From the NCBI GenBank assembly GCA_021203205.1, contig JAJQBQ010000021.1:1-64000 (forward strand): 64,000 nucleotides of DNA, read 5' to 3'. The translations under genes were made by a program, and so were the position numbers. The notes beneath the pieces were generated by a model. That model was not told where the DNA came from and did no database searches. It saw only the letters and a program-made list of their open reading frames with translations. Each line of letters opens with the position of its first letter. Position 1 is the first letter of the stretch. The DNA is from Lachnospiraceae bacterium. Its GTDB lineage: Bacteria; Bacillota; Clostridia; Lachnospirales; Lachnospiraceae. Shown here piece after piece: positions 9,294 to 17,414 of the stretch.

Positions 9294-9959
9294 TTGAGAA
9301 ACGTATATAAGAGGCAACTGGAGCAGCTGAAGGTTTCGATGATCGAAATGGGGAATCTTTGTGAGGAGGCGATTTTCTCCGCATCGAACGCGCTGCTCTC
9401 GGCAAACGAGGCGCTGGCTGACAAGGTCACGCATCTGGAGGAGGAGATCGACCGCATGGAGCGGGAGATCGAAAATCACTGCATGAAGATGTTACTGCAC
9501 CAGCAGCCGGTGGCGGGCGACTTCCGTACCATCTCCTCCGCGCTGCGCATGATCTCCGATATGGAGAGGATCGGGGATCAGGCGTACGACATCGCGGAGA
9601 TCAGCAAGGTGATCGGCGACAGCGAGGTGCGCACGAAGGTGCACATCAAGGACATGACGGCCGTGACCATCAAGATGGTGACGGACGCGGTGGAATCCTT
9701 CGTGAACCAGGACTTAAACCTGGCGAAGGCGGTTATGGAGTACGACGACATCGTGGACCAGAACTTTACACAGGTGCGCGAGGAGCTGATCGGGCTCATC
9801 CACGAGGACGGAACAGAAGGGTCGAATTACCTCGATATTCTGATGATCGCGAAGTACTTAGAGCGCATCGGCGACCATGCGGTGAACATCGCGGAGTGGG
9901 TCGAGTACTCCATCACGGGCGTGCTGCCGAAGGGACATGTGGCGGAGACGGAAGAGTAA
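9294..9959 (+). CDS. phoU: Phosphate signalling/transport regulator PhoU
   Basis: The 221-residue all-helical protein has two PhoU repeats. The conserved E/DxxxD metal-binding motifs appear as SDMERIGDQAYDIAE (first half) and KYLERIGDHAVNIAEWV (second half). PhoU links the Pst transporter to phosphate-responsive histidine kinases and limits phosphate uptake. The start is TTG at 9294, with GGAGG 5 nt upstream; the protein then begins MRNVYKRQLEQL, as PhoU proteins do. It ends the phosphate operon, with a terminator at 10124-10154. Confidence 0.94.
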   Translation: MRNVYKRQLEQLKVSMIEMGNLCEEAIFSASNALLSANEALADKVTHLEEEIDRMEREIENHCMKMLLHQQPVAGDFRTISSALRMISDMERIGDQAYDIAEISKVIGDSEVRTKVHIKDMTAVTIKMVTDAVESFVNQDLNLAKAVMEYDDIVDQNFTQVREELIGLIHEDGTEGSNYLDILMIAKYLERIGDHAVNIAEWVEYSITGVLPKGHVAETEE

Positions 9960-10052
9960 GGAACTGTTAAGAAATAGCCATCACAGCAGGCTTTTTCCGC
10001 CGACTTGCGGGAGATAATGGGACGATAATTCGGAGAAATAAAGCGGCAAAAT

Positions 10053-10076
10053 CGGCATTTTTTTAAAAAAGTGCCG
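10053..10076. promoter_or_regulatory. 24-bp inverted repeat, distal copy of the AbiE-type site
   Basis: CGGCA, a 13-bp T/A spacer and GTGCCG form a 24-bp palindrome followed by AAAATG. It has the same span and flank as the site at 10406-10429. It lies between phoU and its terminator. Confidence 0.5.
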
Positions 10077-10123
10077 AAAATGTGCAACGCAAGTATTACG
10101 GTGATAAATATGTTTGATATCAG

Positions 10124-10154
10124 CAGGCAGCGGAATATCTTCTGCCTGTTTTTT
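10124..10154 (+). terminator. Terminator of the phosphate operon
   Basis: CAGGCAG and CTGCCTG form a 7-bp stem around an 11-nt loop, followed by TTTTTT. Confidence 0.75.
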
Positions 10155-10268
10155 GCACGTGGGCCGCGCGCGGATAATATAGAAGAGTTTCTTTTGGAAG
10201 TCGACGAATAGCGGATGAATCGCATGGCATCAGCGCGGCAGTAAAATAAATATTTGATATGCAGACAG

Positions 10269-10306
10269 AAGGTGGAAGTCCGGTAAAAGGATTTCCACCT
10301 TTTTTA
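10269..10306 (+). terminator. Second terminator before the AbiE pair
   Basis: AAGGTGGAA and TTCCACCTT form a perfect 9-bp stem followed by TTTTT. Nothing coding is seen between it and the previous terminator, so it may insulate the downstream toxin-antitoxin unit. Confidence 0.85.
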
Positions 10307-10362
10307 GAATAATTTGATATAATTCAAATAATGTTTAAAGATAAAAAACTTGCATTTTCGCG

Positions 10363-10391
10363 TTGACAAACGGAGAAAATTCGTGTAAATT
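10363..10391 (+). promoter_or_regulatory. Promoter of the AbiE-like operon
   Basis: TTGACA (10363-10368) and TAAATT (10386-10391) are spaced by 17 bp. The 24-bp inverted repeat at 10406-10429 lies just after the predicted transcription start. Confidence 0.65.
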
Positions 10392-10405
10392 ATATAGGTG
10401 TAAAA

Positions 10406-10429
10406 CGGCACTATAAAATAAAAGTGCCG
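10406..10429. promoter_or_regulatory. Putative AbiEi operator, 24-bp inverted repeat
   Basis: CGGCACT and AGTGCCG flank a 10-bp A/T spacer, followed by AAAATG. The position between promoter and start codon suits an autorepressor site. AbiEi proteins are known to bind paired inverted repeats in their own promoters; the assignment here is inference. Confidence 0.55.
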
Positions 10430-10454
10430 AAAATGCACAGGAGGTGACGAATTC

Positions 10455-11180
10455 ATGGATATATGTTTAGAACAAATGGGAAACAGGGCAACATTTAAAA
10501 AGGAGGAGTTGTTTGATGTTATCGAGAGCCTGGGCAGGGTATTCAGCGAGAGGTATTTGGAAAAGTATTTGAGCAGCCTCCAGAAGAAAGGTGAGATTGC
10601 CAGAGTTGGAAGAAATACCTATTGCATAATGGGAGAACTGCAAGATTATTACTACTCATATGCAGATACTTCCGAATATATTGCAAATATCCTGACATCG
10701 GATTTTTATGACCTGGATTTCAGAATTATGGAAATGTATCAGTTGAACAGATTTATTAATCATCAGATCGCACACAATGTTATCTTTGTATACGTGGAAA
10801 AGGAACTTTGTCATTCTGCGTTTGAAAGGCTGAAGAAAGAGTTTGCAGGAAAAATATTGATTAATCCCAGGGAAGAGGATTTTTATAACTACAGAACAGA
10901 TGATCTGATTATTGTAAGAAACCTGATGACGGAATCTCCAAAAGGCCGGGATGCAAGATGGCATACAGAGTTGGAAAAGCTTCTGGTGGATGTTTTTTCA
11001 GAAAATCTTGTGAAATCCATGTTAGGCGAATCTGAATATCCGCAGATATTTGAGACAGCATTTCAAAACTACGTCATAGATGAAAGCAGGATGTTCCGAT
11101 ACGCTGGCAGACGAAAGACAGCAGATAAAATAAAAAATTTTCTGGAGAAAGAGACGGATGTGAAATTGCGAACTCGATAA
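10455..11180 (+). CDS. AbiEi-like antitoxin/transcriptional regulator
   Basis: The 241-residue protein starts after AGGAGGTGA. Its N-terminal 60 residues (FKKEELFDVIESLG...YLEKYLSSLQKKGEIARVGRNTYCI) look like a winged helix-turn-helix followed by a short beta hairpin. The C-terminal part is alpha/beta, unrecognised beyond general similarity to AbiEi-type antitoxins. It ends 10 nt before an AbiEii-type nucleotidyltransferase, the classical order of type IV toxin-antitoxin pairs in which the first gene represses the operon and neutralises the second product. The genes are AT-rich compared with the phosphate operon, suggesting acquisition. The family assignment rests more on context than on motifs. 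Confidence 0.65.
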   Translation: MDICLEQMGNRATFKKEELFDVIESLGRVFSERYLEKYLSSLQKKGEIARVGRNTYCIMGELQDYYYSYADTSEYIANILTSDFYDLDFRIMEMYQLNRFINHQIAHNVIFVYVEKELCHSAFERLKKEFAGKILINPREEDFYNYRTDDLIIVRNLMTESPKGRDARWHTELEKLLVDVFSENLVKSMLGESEYPQIFETAFQNYVIDESRMFRYAGRRKTADKIKNFLEKETDVKLRTR

Positions 11181-11190
11181 GGAGGGGACC

Positions 11191-12234
11191 ATGCTAAGCA
11201 GAGAAAATTTTGAGCTGCAACATATTGTAGATCTACGGGAGAAAAGCAGAAGAGATCCGGCGCTGATTGAGCGGGTTTTATTCGCATTTGGATTGCTGGA
11301 GGCACTTAGAAGAGTAGAGTTGCCGTTTGTATTTAAGGGAGGTACTGCGCTTCTGCTTTTATTGGACAGGCCTATGAGATTGTCTACGGATATTGATATT
11401 ATTGTTGAACCTGGAACGAAGGTGGAGGACTACCTGGAAAAAGCATCTCAGATTTTCCCTTTCAAGTCATACCAGGAGCATGTTCGCAAAGGGAAAAACA
11501 ACATAGAAAAGAGACATTTTAAATTTCAATTTGACTCTCCCAGCGCAGGCGAACCGCTTGAAATACTGCTGGATATCCTGTTTGAGCATAATAAATACGC
11601 GAATGTGATAGAAAAACCAATCGCAGGCGAACTTCTGATAACTGAACCGGAATATCTTATGGTAAAAATACCGGATGTTAACAGTATCCTTGCAGATAAG
11701 TTGACCGCGTTTGCGCCACATACAACAGGGGTGCTGTTGAATACAAAAAAAGATCTGGAAATTATGAAGCAAATGTTTGATGTACATATGCTTATTGATG
11801 CAATGACAGATTTTGATGCAGTGCGGAGGACATATTCCGATGTCCTCCGTGACGAAATCGCATACAGAGGAATTAATGTGACAGAGCAGGATGTGTTGAT
11901 GGATACTTATAATGCATCTGTATGTGTTGCTGGAAGAGGAATCATAAATTCGGAAGAGTACAGAAGCTATTTGAAAGGAATTCGAAGCCTGTCCGGGCAT
12001 GTGTATTCATTGGATTATACAGCAGAAACAGCATCGGTGTATGCGCCTGTAATCATGTATTTAGTGGCTTGCATATTAAAAAAGAGAAAGTATGAGAAAA
12101 TAGAGAATCCGATTCAATATCTTACACGGCAACATCAGGATAAGAAGGTTGCGAAAGCGTTAAAATCCTTAAAAAAGCGCGACCCGATGGCGTACGCTTA
12201 TTCTATTCTTGCGGATGAGATTATACATATGTAA
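11191..12234 (+). CDS. AbiEii/AbiGii-family nucleotidyltransferase toxin
   Basis: This 347-residue protein carries the nucleotidyltransferase core FVFKGGTALLLL...RLSTDIDI (about residues 45-70): a GG motif and the DxD metal-binding aspartates of the AbiEii group. A second acidic strand follows in LEILLDILFEH. Members inhibit growth by transferring nucleotides onto an RNA or protein target and protect against phage. It is preceded by AAGGAGGGG and lies 10 nt after the putative antitoxin, so the two are co-transcribed. Length is slightly above the usual 280-310 residues. The target cannot be inferred. Confidence 0.82.
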   Translation: MLSRENFELQHIVDLREKSRRDPALIERVLFAFGLLEALRRVELPFVFKGGTALLLLLDRPMRLSTDIDIIVEPGTKVEDYLEKASQIFPFKSYQEHVRKGKNNIEKRHFKFQFDSPSAGEPLEILLDILFEHNKYANVIEKPIAGELLITEPEYLMVKIPDVNSILADKLTAFAPHTTGVLLNTKKDLEIMKQMFDVHMLIDAMTDFDAVRRTYSDVLRDEIAYRGINVTEQDVLMDTYNASVCVAGRGIINSEEYRSYLKGIRSLSGHVYSLDYTAETASVYAPVIMYLVACILKKRKYEKIENPIQYLTRQHQDKKVAKALKSLKKRDPMAYAYSILADEIIHM

Positions 12235-12528
12235 ATTATGGAAGGCAGAAATACTTGGGGAGTTACTCTGAAGTAGTCTATTTACGGTCATTTGGGAGGC
12301 AAAAATTCGTCTTTCTCCGGTTGCACGGACTGGGATTCGTTGTTATAATAGTTCTTAAGAATTGTTTGATCGGGCTATCCACAGCCGTCTTTTACAGGTG
12401 AGCAGAAAGTCGAGTCGTTTTTTATCGTAGCCGATGAGTAAAGTCGAGACTTTTGCTCGTGCCGAAGTTCGCTTTGCGAACTTCAGGAGGCAGACCGTGA
12501 ATAGATAAAACGAGTAGGGAGAATTATT
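12235..12528 (+). other. Intergenic gap with a 9-bp hairpin
   Basis: This 294-nt AT-rich stretch has no gene. GAAGTTCGC-TTT-GCGAACTTC (12464-12484) is a perfect hairpin followed at once by AGGAGG, but no start codon lies at the right distance. Otherwise I see nothing. Confidence 0.6.
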
Positions 12529-14112
12529 ATGGCGAAAAGATTTAATACAACCGGGGCATGCCTCCCAGCCAGGCATTACATGGTTGACCTCACCTCACGC
12601 CTTAACGCGATAAAAGTAATGATAGACAACGGTGACTATTTTACGATCAACTGCGGCAGACAGTACGGGAAGACGACGACGCTGCTGTCGCTGGTCACAT
12701 GGTTAAAGTCGGACTATGAGGTTGTGTTTCTGGATTTTCAGCGGATGGGTTCTGTCGCTTATGAAAATGAAGCGACTTTTGTAGATGGTTTTTTGCGCGT
12801 ACTTCTGATGTCTGTCCGGAAGTTCCCGGAAGGGATCCGCGAGCAATTTTTGAGCCTTAGGAAGGAGACTGCGGAAAACCGGACGCTGGCTGCGCTGTTC
12901 GAAGCTTTTGTATACTGGTGCGCAGAGTCGGAACGTCCGGTCGTCCTTATGATTGATGAGGTAGATACGGCGACGAATAACCAGGTATTTCTGGATTTCC
13001 TCGCGCAGATTCGCGCAGCCTATCTTACGAGGGATATCATTCCGACGTTCCAGTCTGTGATTTTGGCAGGGGTTCATGATGTCAGAAATATAAAGAGGAA
13101 AATCCGGCCGGACGATGAAAGTAAAGTGAATTCTCCATGGAACATAGCTGCAGATTATCTTGTGAATATGAGTTTTCAAATGGATGATATTGCCAGCATG
13201 CTGACACAGTATGAGGAGGATTATCATACGGGAATGGATATAGAAAAAATATCCAGCCTGATTTACGATTATACATCAGGATATCCGTTCCTGATTTCCC
13301 GCATCTGTAAATTGATGGATGAAAATCTTGCTGACACAGATGAGTTCCACGACAGAAATGCAGTATGGACAGAAGAGGGGGTTATGGAAGCTGTGAAGCT
13401 TGTCTTAAATGAAAAAAACGCCCTCTTTCAGTCCCTGTTCGAAAAGCTGAACCGATACCCGGAGATGAAGAACCGCATCTATGAGCTTTTATTCCGGGGT
13501 CAGACGATCCCGTACAACGCAGACGACCCGGTCACGGATCTCCTGCAGATGTTTGGGTTTGTGCGTGTGGAAAATGCCACCGTGCAGATTGCCAACCGAA
13601 TCTTTGAAACCAGACTTTACAATTACTTCCTGCTGTCTCCGGAAGCGGAGAAGGACGAGCTGTTCCGCCTGGCTGACAGGGAAAAGAGCCAGTTTATCAG
13701 CCACGGCAGACTGAACATGGACTACCTGCTGGAAAAATTTGTCGAATATTTCGACGACATTTATGGAGATAAAGGAGAAAAATTTGTCGAGGATGACGGC
13801 AGACGCTATTTCATGCTGTTCCTGAAGCCGATTATCAATGGCACAGGGAATTATTACGTGGAAGCGCGCACCAGAAACCATGAGCAGACGGATTTGATTA
13901 TTGATTATCTCGGAACGCAGCATGTGGTGGAGCTGAAAATCTGGCGTGGGAATTCTTATAACGAGAGGGGCGAACAGCAGCTGTCAGGATATCTTGACCA
14001 TTATCACTTAAAAAAAGGTTATATGTTAAGCTTCTGTTTTAACAAGAATAAAAATATCGGAGTGCATCAGATCACGCTGGGGGATAAGGTACTTGTTGAG
14101 GCGATTGTATAG
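12529..14112 (+). CDS. AAA-like ATPase with C-terminal PD-(D/E)XK-type nuclease domain
   Basis: The 527-residue protein has a P-loop GRQYGKTTTL at about residues 42-51 and a Walker B VVLMIDEVD near 138-146. Near the C-terminus, TDLIIDY followed by HVVELKIWRG (about 453-475) matches the D...ExK core of PD-(D/E)XK nucleases. It belongs to the broad group of STAND/AAA-like NTPases common in gut Firmicutes and Bacteroidetes. Their function is unproven; mobile-element maintenance or defence is often suggested. It stands alone next to the AbiE pair and ends at a strong terminator. Three other NTPase-nuclease genes occur in this window. Confidence 0.78.
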   Translation: MAKRFNTTGACLPARHYMVDLTSRLNAIKVMIDNGDYFTINCGRQYGKTTTLLSLVTWLKSDYEVVFLDFQRMGSVAYENEATFVDGFLRVLLMSVRKFPEGIREQFLSLRKETAENRTLAALFEAFVYWCAESERPVVLMIDEVDTATNNQVFLDFLAQIRAAYLTRDIIPTFQSVILAGVHDVRNIKRKIRPDDESKVNSPWNIAADYLVNMSFQMDDIASMLTQYEEDYHTGMDIEKISSLIYDYTSGYPFLISRICKLMDENLADTDEFHDRNAVWTEEGVMEAVKLVLNEKNALFQSLFEKLNRYPEMKNRIYELLFRGQTIPYNADDPVTDLLQMFGFVRVENATVQIANRIFETRLYNYFLLSPEAEKDELFRLADREKSQFISHGRLNMDYLLEKFVEYFDDIYGDKGEKFVEDDGRRYFMLFLKPIINGTGNYYVEARTRNHEQTDLIIDYLGTQHVVELKIWRGNSYNERGEQQLSGYLDHYHLKKGYMLSFCFNKNKNIGVHQITLGDKVLVEAIV

Positions 14113-14121
14113 AAACATAGG

Positions 14122-14152
14122 AAGGCAGAGGAAAGATTCCTCTGCCTTTGTT
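14122..14152. terminator. Terminator between converging genes
   Basis: AAGGCAGAGGAA and TTCCTCTGCCTT form a 12-bp perfect stem with a 3-nt loop. A T-rich tail lies on the plus side; the minus side has only a weak one. Confidence 0.85.
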
Positions 14153-14160
14153 CGTGCACC

Positions 14161-15006
14161 CTACCACCGATACCCCCACAAATTCTTCATCTGCCCCATC
14201 AGCGACTCCACATCCCAGGTCTTCTCGCTGTTAACCCGGCTGTTCGGGTCATTCACGGTGACAGTCCCATCCTCGGCCACCCCGGTCAGCACTATGAAAT
14301 GTCCGGAGGTCGTAAAGTCGCCCGGCCCCATGCTGCATATGATCGGGATGCCATTCTTTAACGCCGCCAGGATGCTGGACGCATCGAAACTTACACTGAC
14401 TACTTCCAGGCCAAGCGACTCGGCACCCTCGGACATGAGTGTCCAGGAGGTGCCGGCGCAGTCCACATAATAGCCATGTTCCTCGGCCATGCAGGCCACG
14501 GCGTAGGGATTCCACTCGGTTTCGCCGCTCAGTCCGCAGACCACCATGGACAGGCAGGTGGGGCCGCAGCCGGTGACGGCCAGAAAATCGTCCCCGTAGG
14601 TTTCATAGCCCCAGCGCTCATCCCACTGCAGAAACAGCGGGATCTCACCCTTTGTGACTTCGCCGCTTAAGTCGATCCTGGCGGGGGTACCCGTGTAATT
14701 TTTATAATTCACGACAAATTCCTCCGTCTCCGGGTTACGCTCCAGCAGCGAGATCAGGCTTTCCGGATAGCCCTCGTTTTCGAGCCGCACCAGGAGAGTC
14801 TGCGTACAGGCAGAGCCGGCGGAAGAGGATCTGCCGGAGCCGAGGAACAGGTTGCTTCCAAGAATAAGAGCGGTAAAAAGAATGCACATGACAAGCAGCC
14901 ATAGAAACGTGCGCGGCAGACGGTGACGCCGCCTGCGGGAGTGCCTGGTTCTGCGGCGGTATGGATATTGGCGGTTGGTATGTACGGTGTATGTTTGTGA
15001 ACTCAT
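14161..15006 (-). CDS. Membrane-anchored C39-fold cysteine peptidase
   Basis: This 281-residue protein has an Arg-rich cytoplasmic N-terminus, one membrane helix (about residues 34-53) and an extracellular papain-like domain. The likely triad is Cys147 in TGCGPTC, His236 in SGHFIVL and Asp253 in VNDPNS, matching the C39-like (peptidase_C39_2) family. Its substrate is unknown; relatives cleave peptides or act on cell-wall-associated proteins. It lies downstream of VanRS-like genes on the same strand, across a 253-nt gap holding a repeat and a hairpin that contains its ribosome binding site, so its expression may be conditional on that leader. Confidence 0.82.
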   Translation of the reverse strand: MSSQTYTVHTNRQYPYRRRTRHSRRRRHRLPRTFLWLLVMCILFTALILGSNLFLGSGRSSSAGSACTQTLLVRLENEGYPESLISLLERNPETEEFVVNYKNYTGTPARIDLSGEVTKGEIPLFLQWDERWGYETYGDDFLAVTGCGPTCLSMVVCGLSGETEWNPYAVACMAEEHGYYVDCAGTSWTLMSEGAESLGLEVVSVSFDASSILAALKNGIPIICSMGPGDFTTSGHFIVLTGVAEDGTVTVNDPNSRVNSEKTWDVESLMGQMKNLWGYRW

Positions 15007-15007
15007 G

Positions 15008-15059
15008 TAAAAAAGCCTCCTGTTTTTGATAACGAAACTGTATCAAAACCGGAGGCTTT
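15008..15059 (-). promoter_or_regulatory. Hairpin enclosing the C39 peptidase ribosome binding site
   Basis: Read on the minus strand, AAAGCCTCCGGTTTTGATA pairs with TATCAAAAACAGGAGGCTTT (15059-15041 with 15031-15012). The AGGAGG of the peptidase lies inside the 3' arm, 9 nt before the ATG. A run of T follows the stem, so the same structure could act as an intrinsic terminator and as an SD-sequestering hairpin. Confidence 0.75.
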
Positions 15060-15160
15060 ATGTTTGCGTTTTTTTGATGGAAATTCTTACGATTTTCTGA
15101 CATTTTGGTGACACCGGGGTCAGAAAATGAAGTTAACGCGAAGTGTTCATTTCAAGAATT

Positions 15161-15238
15161 GAGTGACTTTTGCGTAACAAAATGTCGCTTAAGTTTCGCA
15201 ACGCGGATTTCATGTGCTTAGCTTACGAATTCATGAGT
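15161..15238. repeat. Dispersed repeat, copy similar to 21934-22049
   Basis: The block TGCGTAACAAAATGTCGCTT followed by AAGTTTCGCAA and TCATGTGCTT recurs at 21951-22000 with a few substitutions. Both copies are flanked by GTGA on the left and GA(A/T)TTCATGA on the right. Confidence 0.75.
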
Positions 15239-15259
15239 TTGGTCTCCGCTTTGTCACGT

Positions 15260-16363
15260 TTAATTTATTGGCAAATTCACCCGAAACCGGATCCACTCAT
15301 CCTGACTGTTCGCCGTGATGGTCCCGTGATGCTGCTCGATGATCTGCTTCGCGATGGCGAGCCCCAGCCCGGAGCCGCCGAGACTTGTGCTGCGGGCGGA
15401 GTCCACCCGATAGAACTGTTCAAAGATGCGCTCCAGTTTTTCCTTGGGAATGGTGTCGCCGTGGTTTAAGAAAGTGACGATCATGTTCACGCCCTGCACG
15501 GTCACGGTCACCGTGATTTTCGTATTTTCATAGCTGTAGATAACCGCGTTGCGCAGGAGATTGTCGAAGGCCCGCTCCAGTTTGTCCGGGTCGCACCGCA
15601 GGGTCAGGTCCGGCGCGGCTTCCAGCCGACAGGTCAGGTGCTTTTCGGAGAGCATGGGACCGAATTCGAAAATCAGCTGTTCGAGAAGTCTTGTCAGGTT
15701 GATTTTCCCGTACTGCAGAGGGATGTCCGACAGATTAAAACGGGCGATTTCGAAGAATTCGTTGATCAGCTCCTCCAGCCGGTCCGCTTTGGTCAGGGTG
15801 ATGCCCAGATATTTCTCCCGCAGTTCTTCCGGGAGATCCGGCGTATCCTTAAGAAGGTTCAGATAGCCGATGACGGAGGCCAGCGGGGTCTTCAGGTCGT
15901 GGGCCAGGTAGACCACCAGATCATTTTTCCGCTGCTCCGCCTCCCGGCTTAGGGCTTCGTTCCGCATGGAGGTCTCGCGCACCGCGTTCAGATCGTCCTG
16001 CAGCGCTTTAAGATCATCGGAGAGCACCACCGGCTCGCTGTCGTGCCCGGCGAGGGCTGCCGCCGACTGGGTCACCTCGCCCAGATACCGCAGTGGTTTC
16101 CGGATAAAGTACCAGGTAATGAGAAGCCAGCCGACAAAGGCGCCGGTGCCGATGATGACCGTGGAATGCTGCCCCAGATACAGGAAAAACACGCGGGTGC
16201 TCTGGCGCTCGTTTAGCCCCAGCAGCCGGTAGACCGGCACCGAAAGGTAGACCAGCAGCGCACCCGCCGCGATAAACACGATCAGCGTCAGCAGGTACTG
16301 CAGGCAGATTTTACGTGTGAGGGCGCTCTGCCAACGCCTGCCTGTTTCTGTTTCATTTTTCAA
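15260..16363 (-). CDS. VanS-like sensor histidine kinase
   Basis: The 367-residue kinase has two membrane helices (about residues 18-40 and 68-88) with a very short extracellular loop, a HAMP-like linker, then the dimerisation box with phosphoacceptor His155 in YLAHDLKTPL. The ATP-binding domain carries the N box (DNLLRNAVIYS) and the G box (GGSGLGLAIAKQIIEQHHG). It closely resembles VanS-type kinases, which sense cell-wall stress or glycopeptides. It overlaps the upstream response-regulator gene by 11 nt, so the two are translationally coupled. No vanH/A/X or VanY gene is in the window, so glycopeptide resistance cannot be claimed. Confidence 0.9.
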   Translation of the reverse strand: MKNETETGRRWQSALTRKICLQYLLTLIVFIAAGALLVYLSVPVYRLLGLNERQSTRVFFLYLGQHSTVIIGTGAFVGWLLITWYFIRKPLRYLGEVTQSAAALAGHDSEPVVLSDDLKALQDDLNAVRETSMRNEALSREAEQRKNDLVVYLAHDLKTPLASVIGYLNLLKDTPDLPEELREKYLGITLTKADRLEELINEFFEIARFNLSDIPLQYGKINLTRLLEQLIFEFGPMLSEKHLTCRLEAAPDLTLRCDPDKLERAFDNLLRNAVIYSYENTKITVTVTVQGVNMIVTFLNHGDTIPKEKLERIFEQFYRVDSARSTSLGGSGLGLAIAKQIIEQHHGTITANSQDEWIRFRVNLPIN

Positions 16364-17069
16364 TGGTATACCCCACTCCCCATACGGTTTTGATAAATTT
16401 CGGCCGCCTGGCCGGCTCGTGCAGCTTCTCCCGAAGTCTGCCGATATGGGCCATCACGGTGTTATTGTTGTCCAGATATTTCTCGCCCCAGACCGCCTCG
16501 AACAGCACTTCCGACGGCACCACCGTCCCCTGGTGCTCGCACAGATACCAGAGAATGGAAAATTCGATGGGCGTGAGCGCCACCTCCTCCCCGAAGAGGA
16601 GGCATTTGTGGGAATTTTTGTTGATAGTGAGGCCGCGGATGTCGAACTCCGCAGTCTCCGCCGTCGGTGGCTTTTGCGTGCCGCCTGCCGCCTGCGTATT
16701 GTAGCGGTGGTAGCGCCGCAGCTGCGTGCGCACACGGGCCACCAGTTCCAGCGGATTAAACGGCTTCGTGATGTAGTCGTCCGCGCCCAGCGTCAGGCCG
16801 CGGATCTTGTCCGCATCCTCCACACGGGCGGTGAGCATAATGACCGGGAAATAAAACTTCTCTCGAATTTTCCGACACAGGGTGAAGCCGTCCGTGTCTG
16901 GCAGCATCACATCCAGCACCGCCAGGTCGATGGGCGTGCCCTCAAGACAGCGCAGGGCATCCGTGCCGTTATAAAATTTGTGGACGACGTAGCCGTCGTT
17001 TGACAGGTAGACCTCGATGAGGTCGGCCAGTTCCCGCTCGTCGTCTACGATGAGTATATGTTCCTCCAT
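16353..17069 (-). CDS. VanR-like OmpR-family response regulator
   Basis: This 238-residue protein has a receiver domain with the acidic pair DD at 9-10, phosphoacceptor Asp53 in VLDVMLPDTDG, and the conserved Lys in YITKPFNPLEL. It also has a C-terminal winged-helix DNA-binding domain (EVALTPIEFSILWYLCEHQG...VWGVGYTIEK). It is most like VanR regulators. About 20 residues of Ala/Gly/Pro-rich linker join the two. GGAGG precedes the start. It is the first gene of a minus-strand unit with the kinase and probably controls the C39 peptidase or wall-modifying genes elsewhere. Confidence 0.92.
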   Translation of the reverse strand: MEEHILIVDDERELADLIEVYLSNDGYVVHKFYNGTDALRCLEGTPIDLAVLDVMLPDTDGFTLCRKIREKFYFPVIMLTARVEDADKIRGLTLGADDYITKPFNPLELVARVRTQLRRYHRYNTQAAGGTQKPPTAETAEFDIRGLTINKNSHKCLLFGEEVALTPIEFSILWYLCEHQGTVVPSEVLFEAVWGEKYLDNNNTVMAHIGRLREKLHEPARRPKFIKTVWGVGYTIEK

Positions 17070-17130
17070 GGTTTATAATTTCCTCCAAAAGCTTTCGTAT
17101 ATAGTACCAACATTTTTATAAGTCATGAAG

Positions 17131-17348
17131 CACTTTCAAATTGCGAAGGACGACCTTTCACAAACTCAGAAAATTTTGCGAATTGTGAAAGATGACCTTT
17201 CACAAACTCGGGAAATTTTGCGAATTGTGAAAGCTAAACCCTGCTGAACTTTCATAAACTCGAAAAAATTTGTGATTTGTGAAAGGTGACTTTCATAAAA
17301 CCTGAAAAATTTGCGGATTGTGAAAGATAATACTTCACAATCCGCAAA
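17131..17348. repeat. Palindromic tandem array (CTTTCACAA...TTGTGAAAG)
   Basis: About four units of roughly 40 bp each begin CTTTCA(C/T)AAA and end (A/T)TTGTGAAAG, so every unit is itself an inverted repeat around an AAATTT core. The final unit is extended into a perfect 15-bp stem (17310-17324 with 17334-17348). On the minus strand it can be read as a repeated SFTIRK peptide, but no start or ribosome binding site supports a gene. It lies downstream of the GH127 gene and upstream of vanR. Confidence 0.85.
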
Positions 17349-17414
17349 GCTGGAAGTCAGCGTTACAACCGGCAAAATTAGAATTCTGTGAATCGCGCTG
17401 TTAAAAACCTGTAC

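Noticed and set aside
16317-17003. 228-codon plus-strand frame over vanR
   Set aside because: It is antisense to a conserved response regulator and has no ribosome binding site.
14161-17069. Vancomycin-resistance operon
   Set aside because: Only VanR- and VanS-like regulators are present; no ligase, dehydrogenase or dipeptidase genes in the window.
17131-17348. CRISPR array
   Set aside because: Units abut with little or no unique spacer and are internally palindromic over their whole length; no cas genes nearby.
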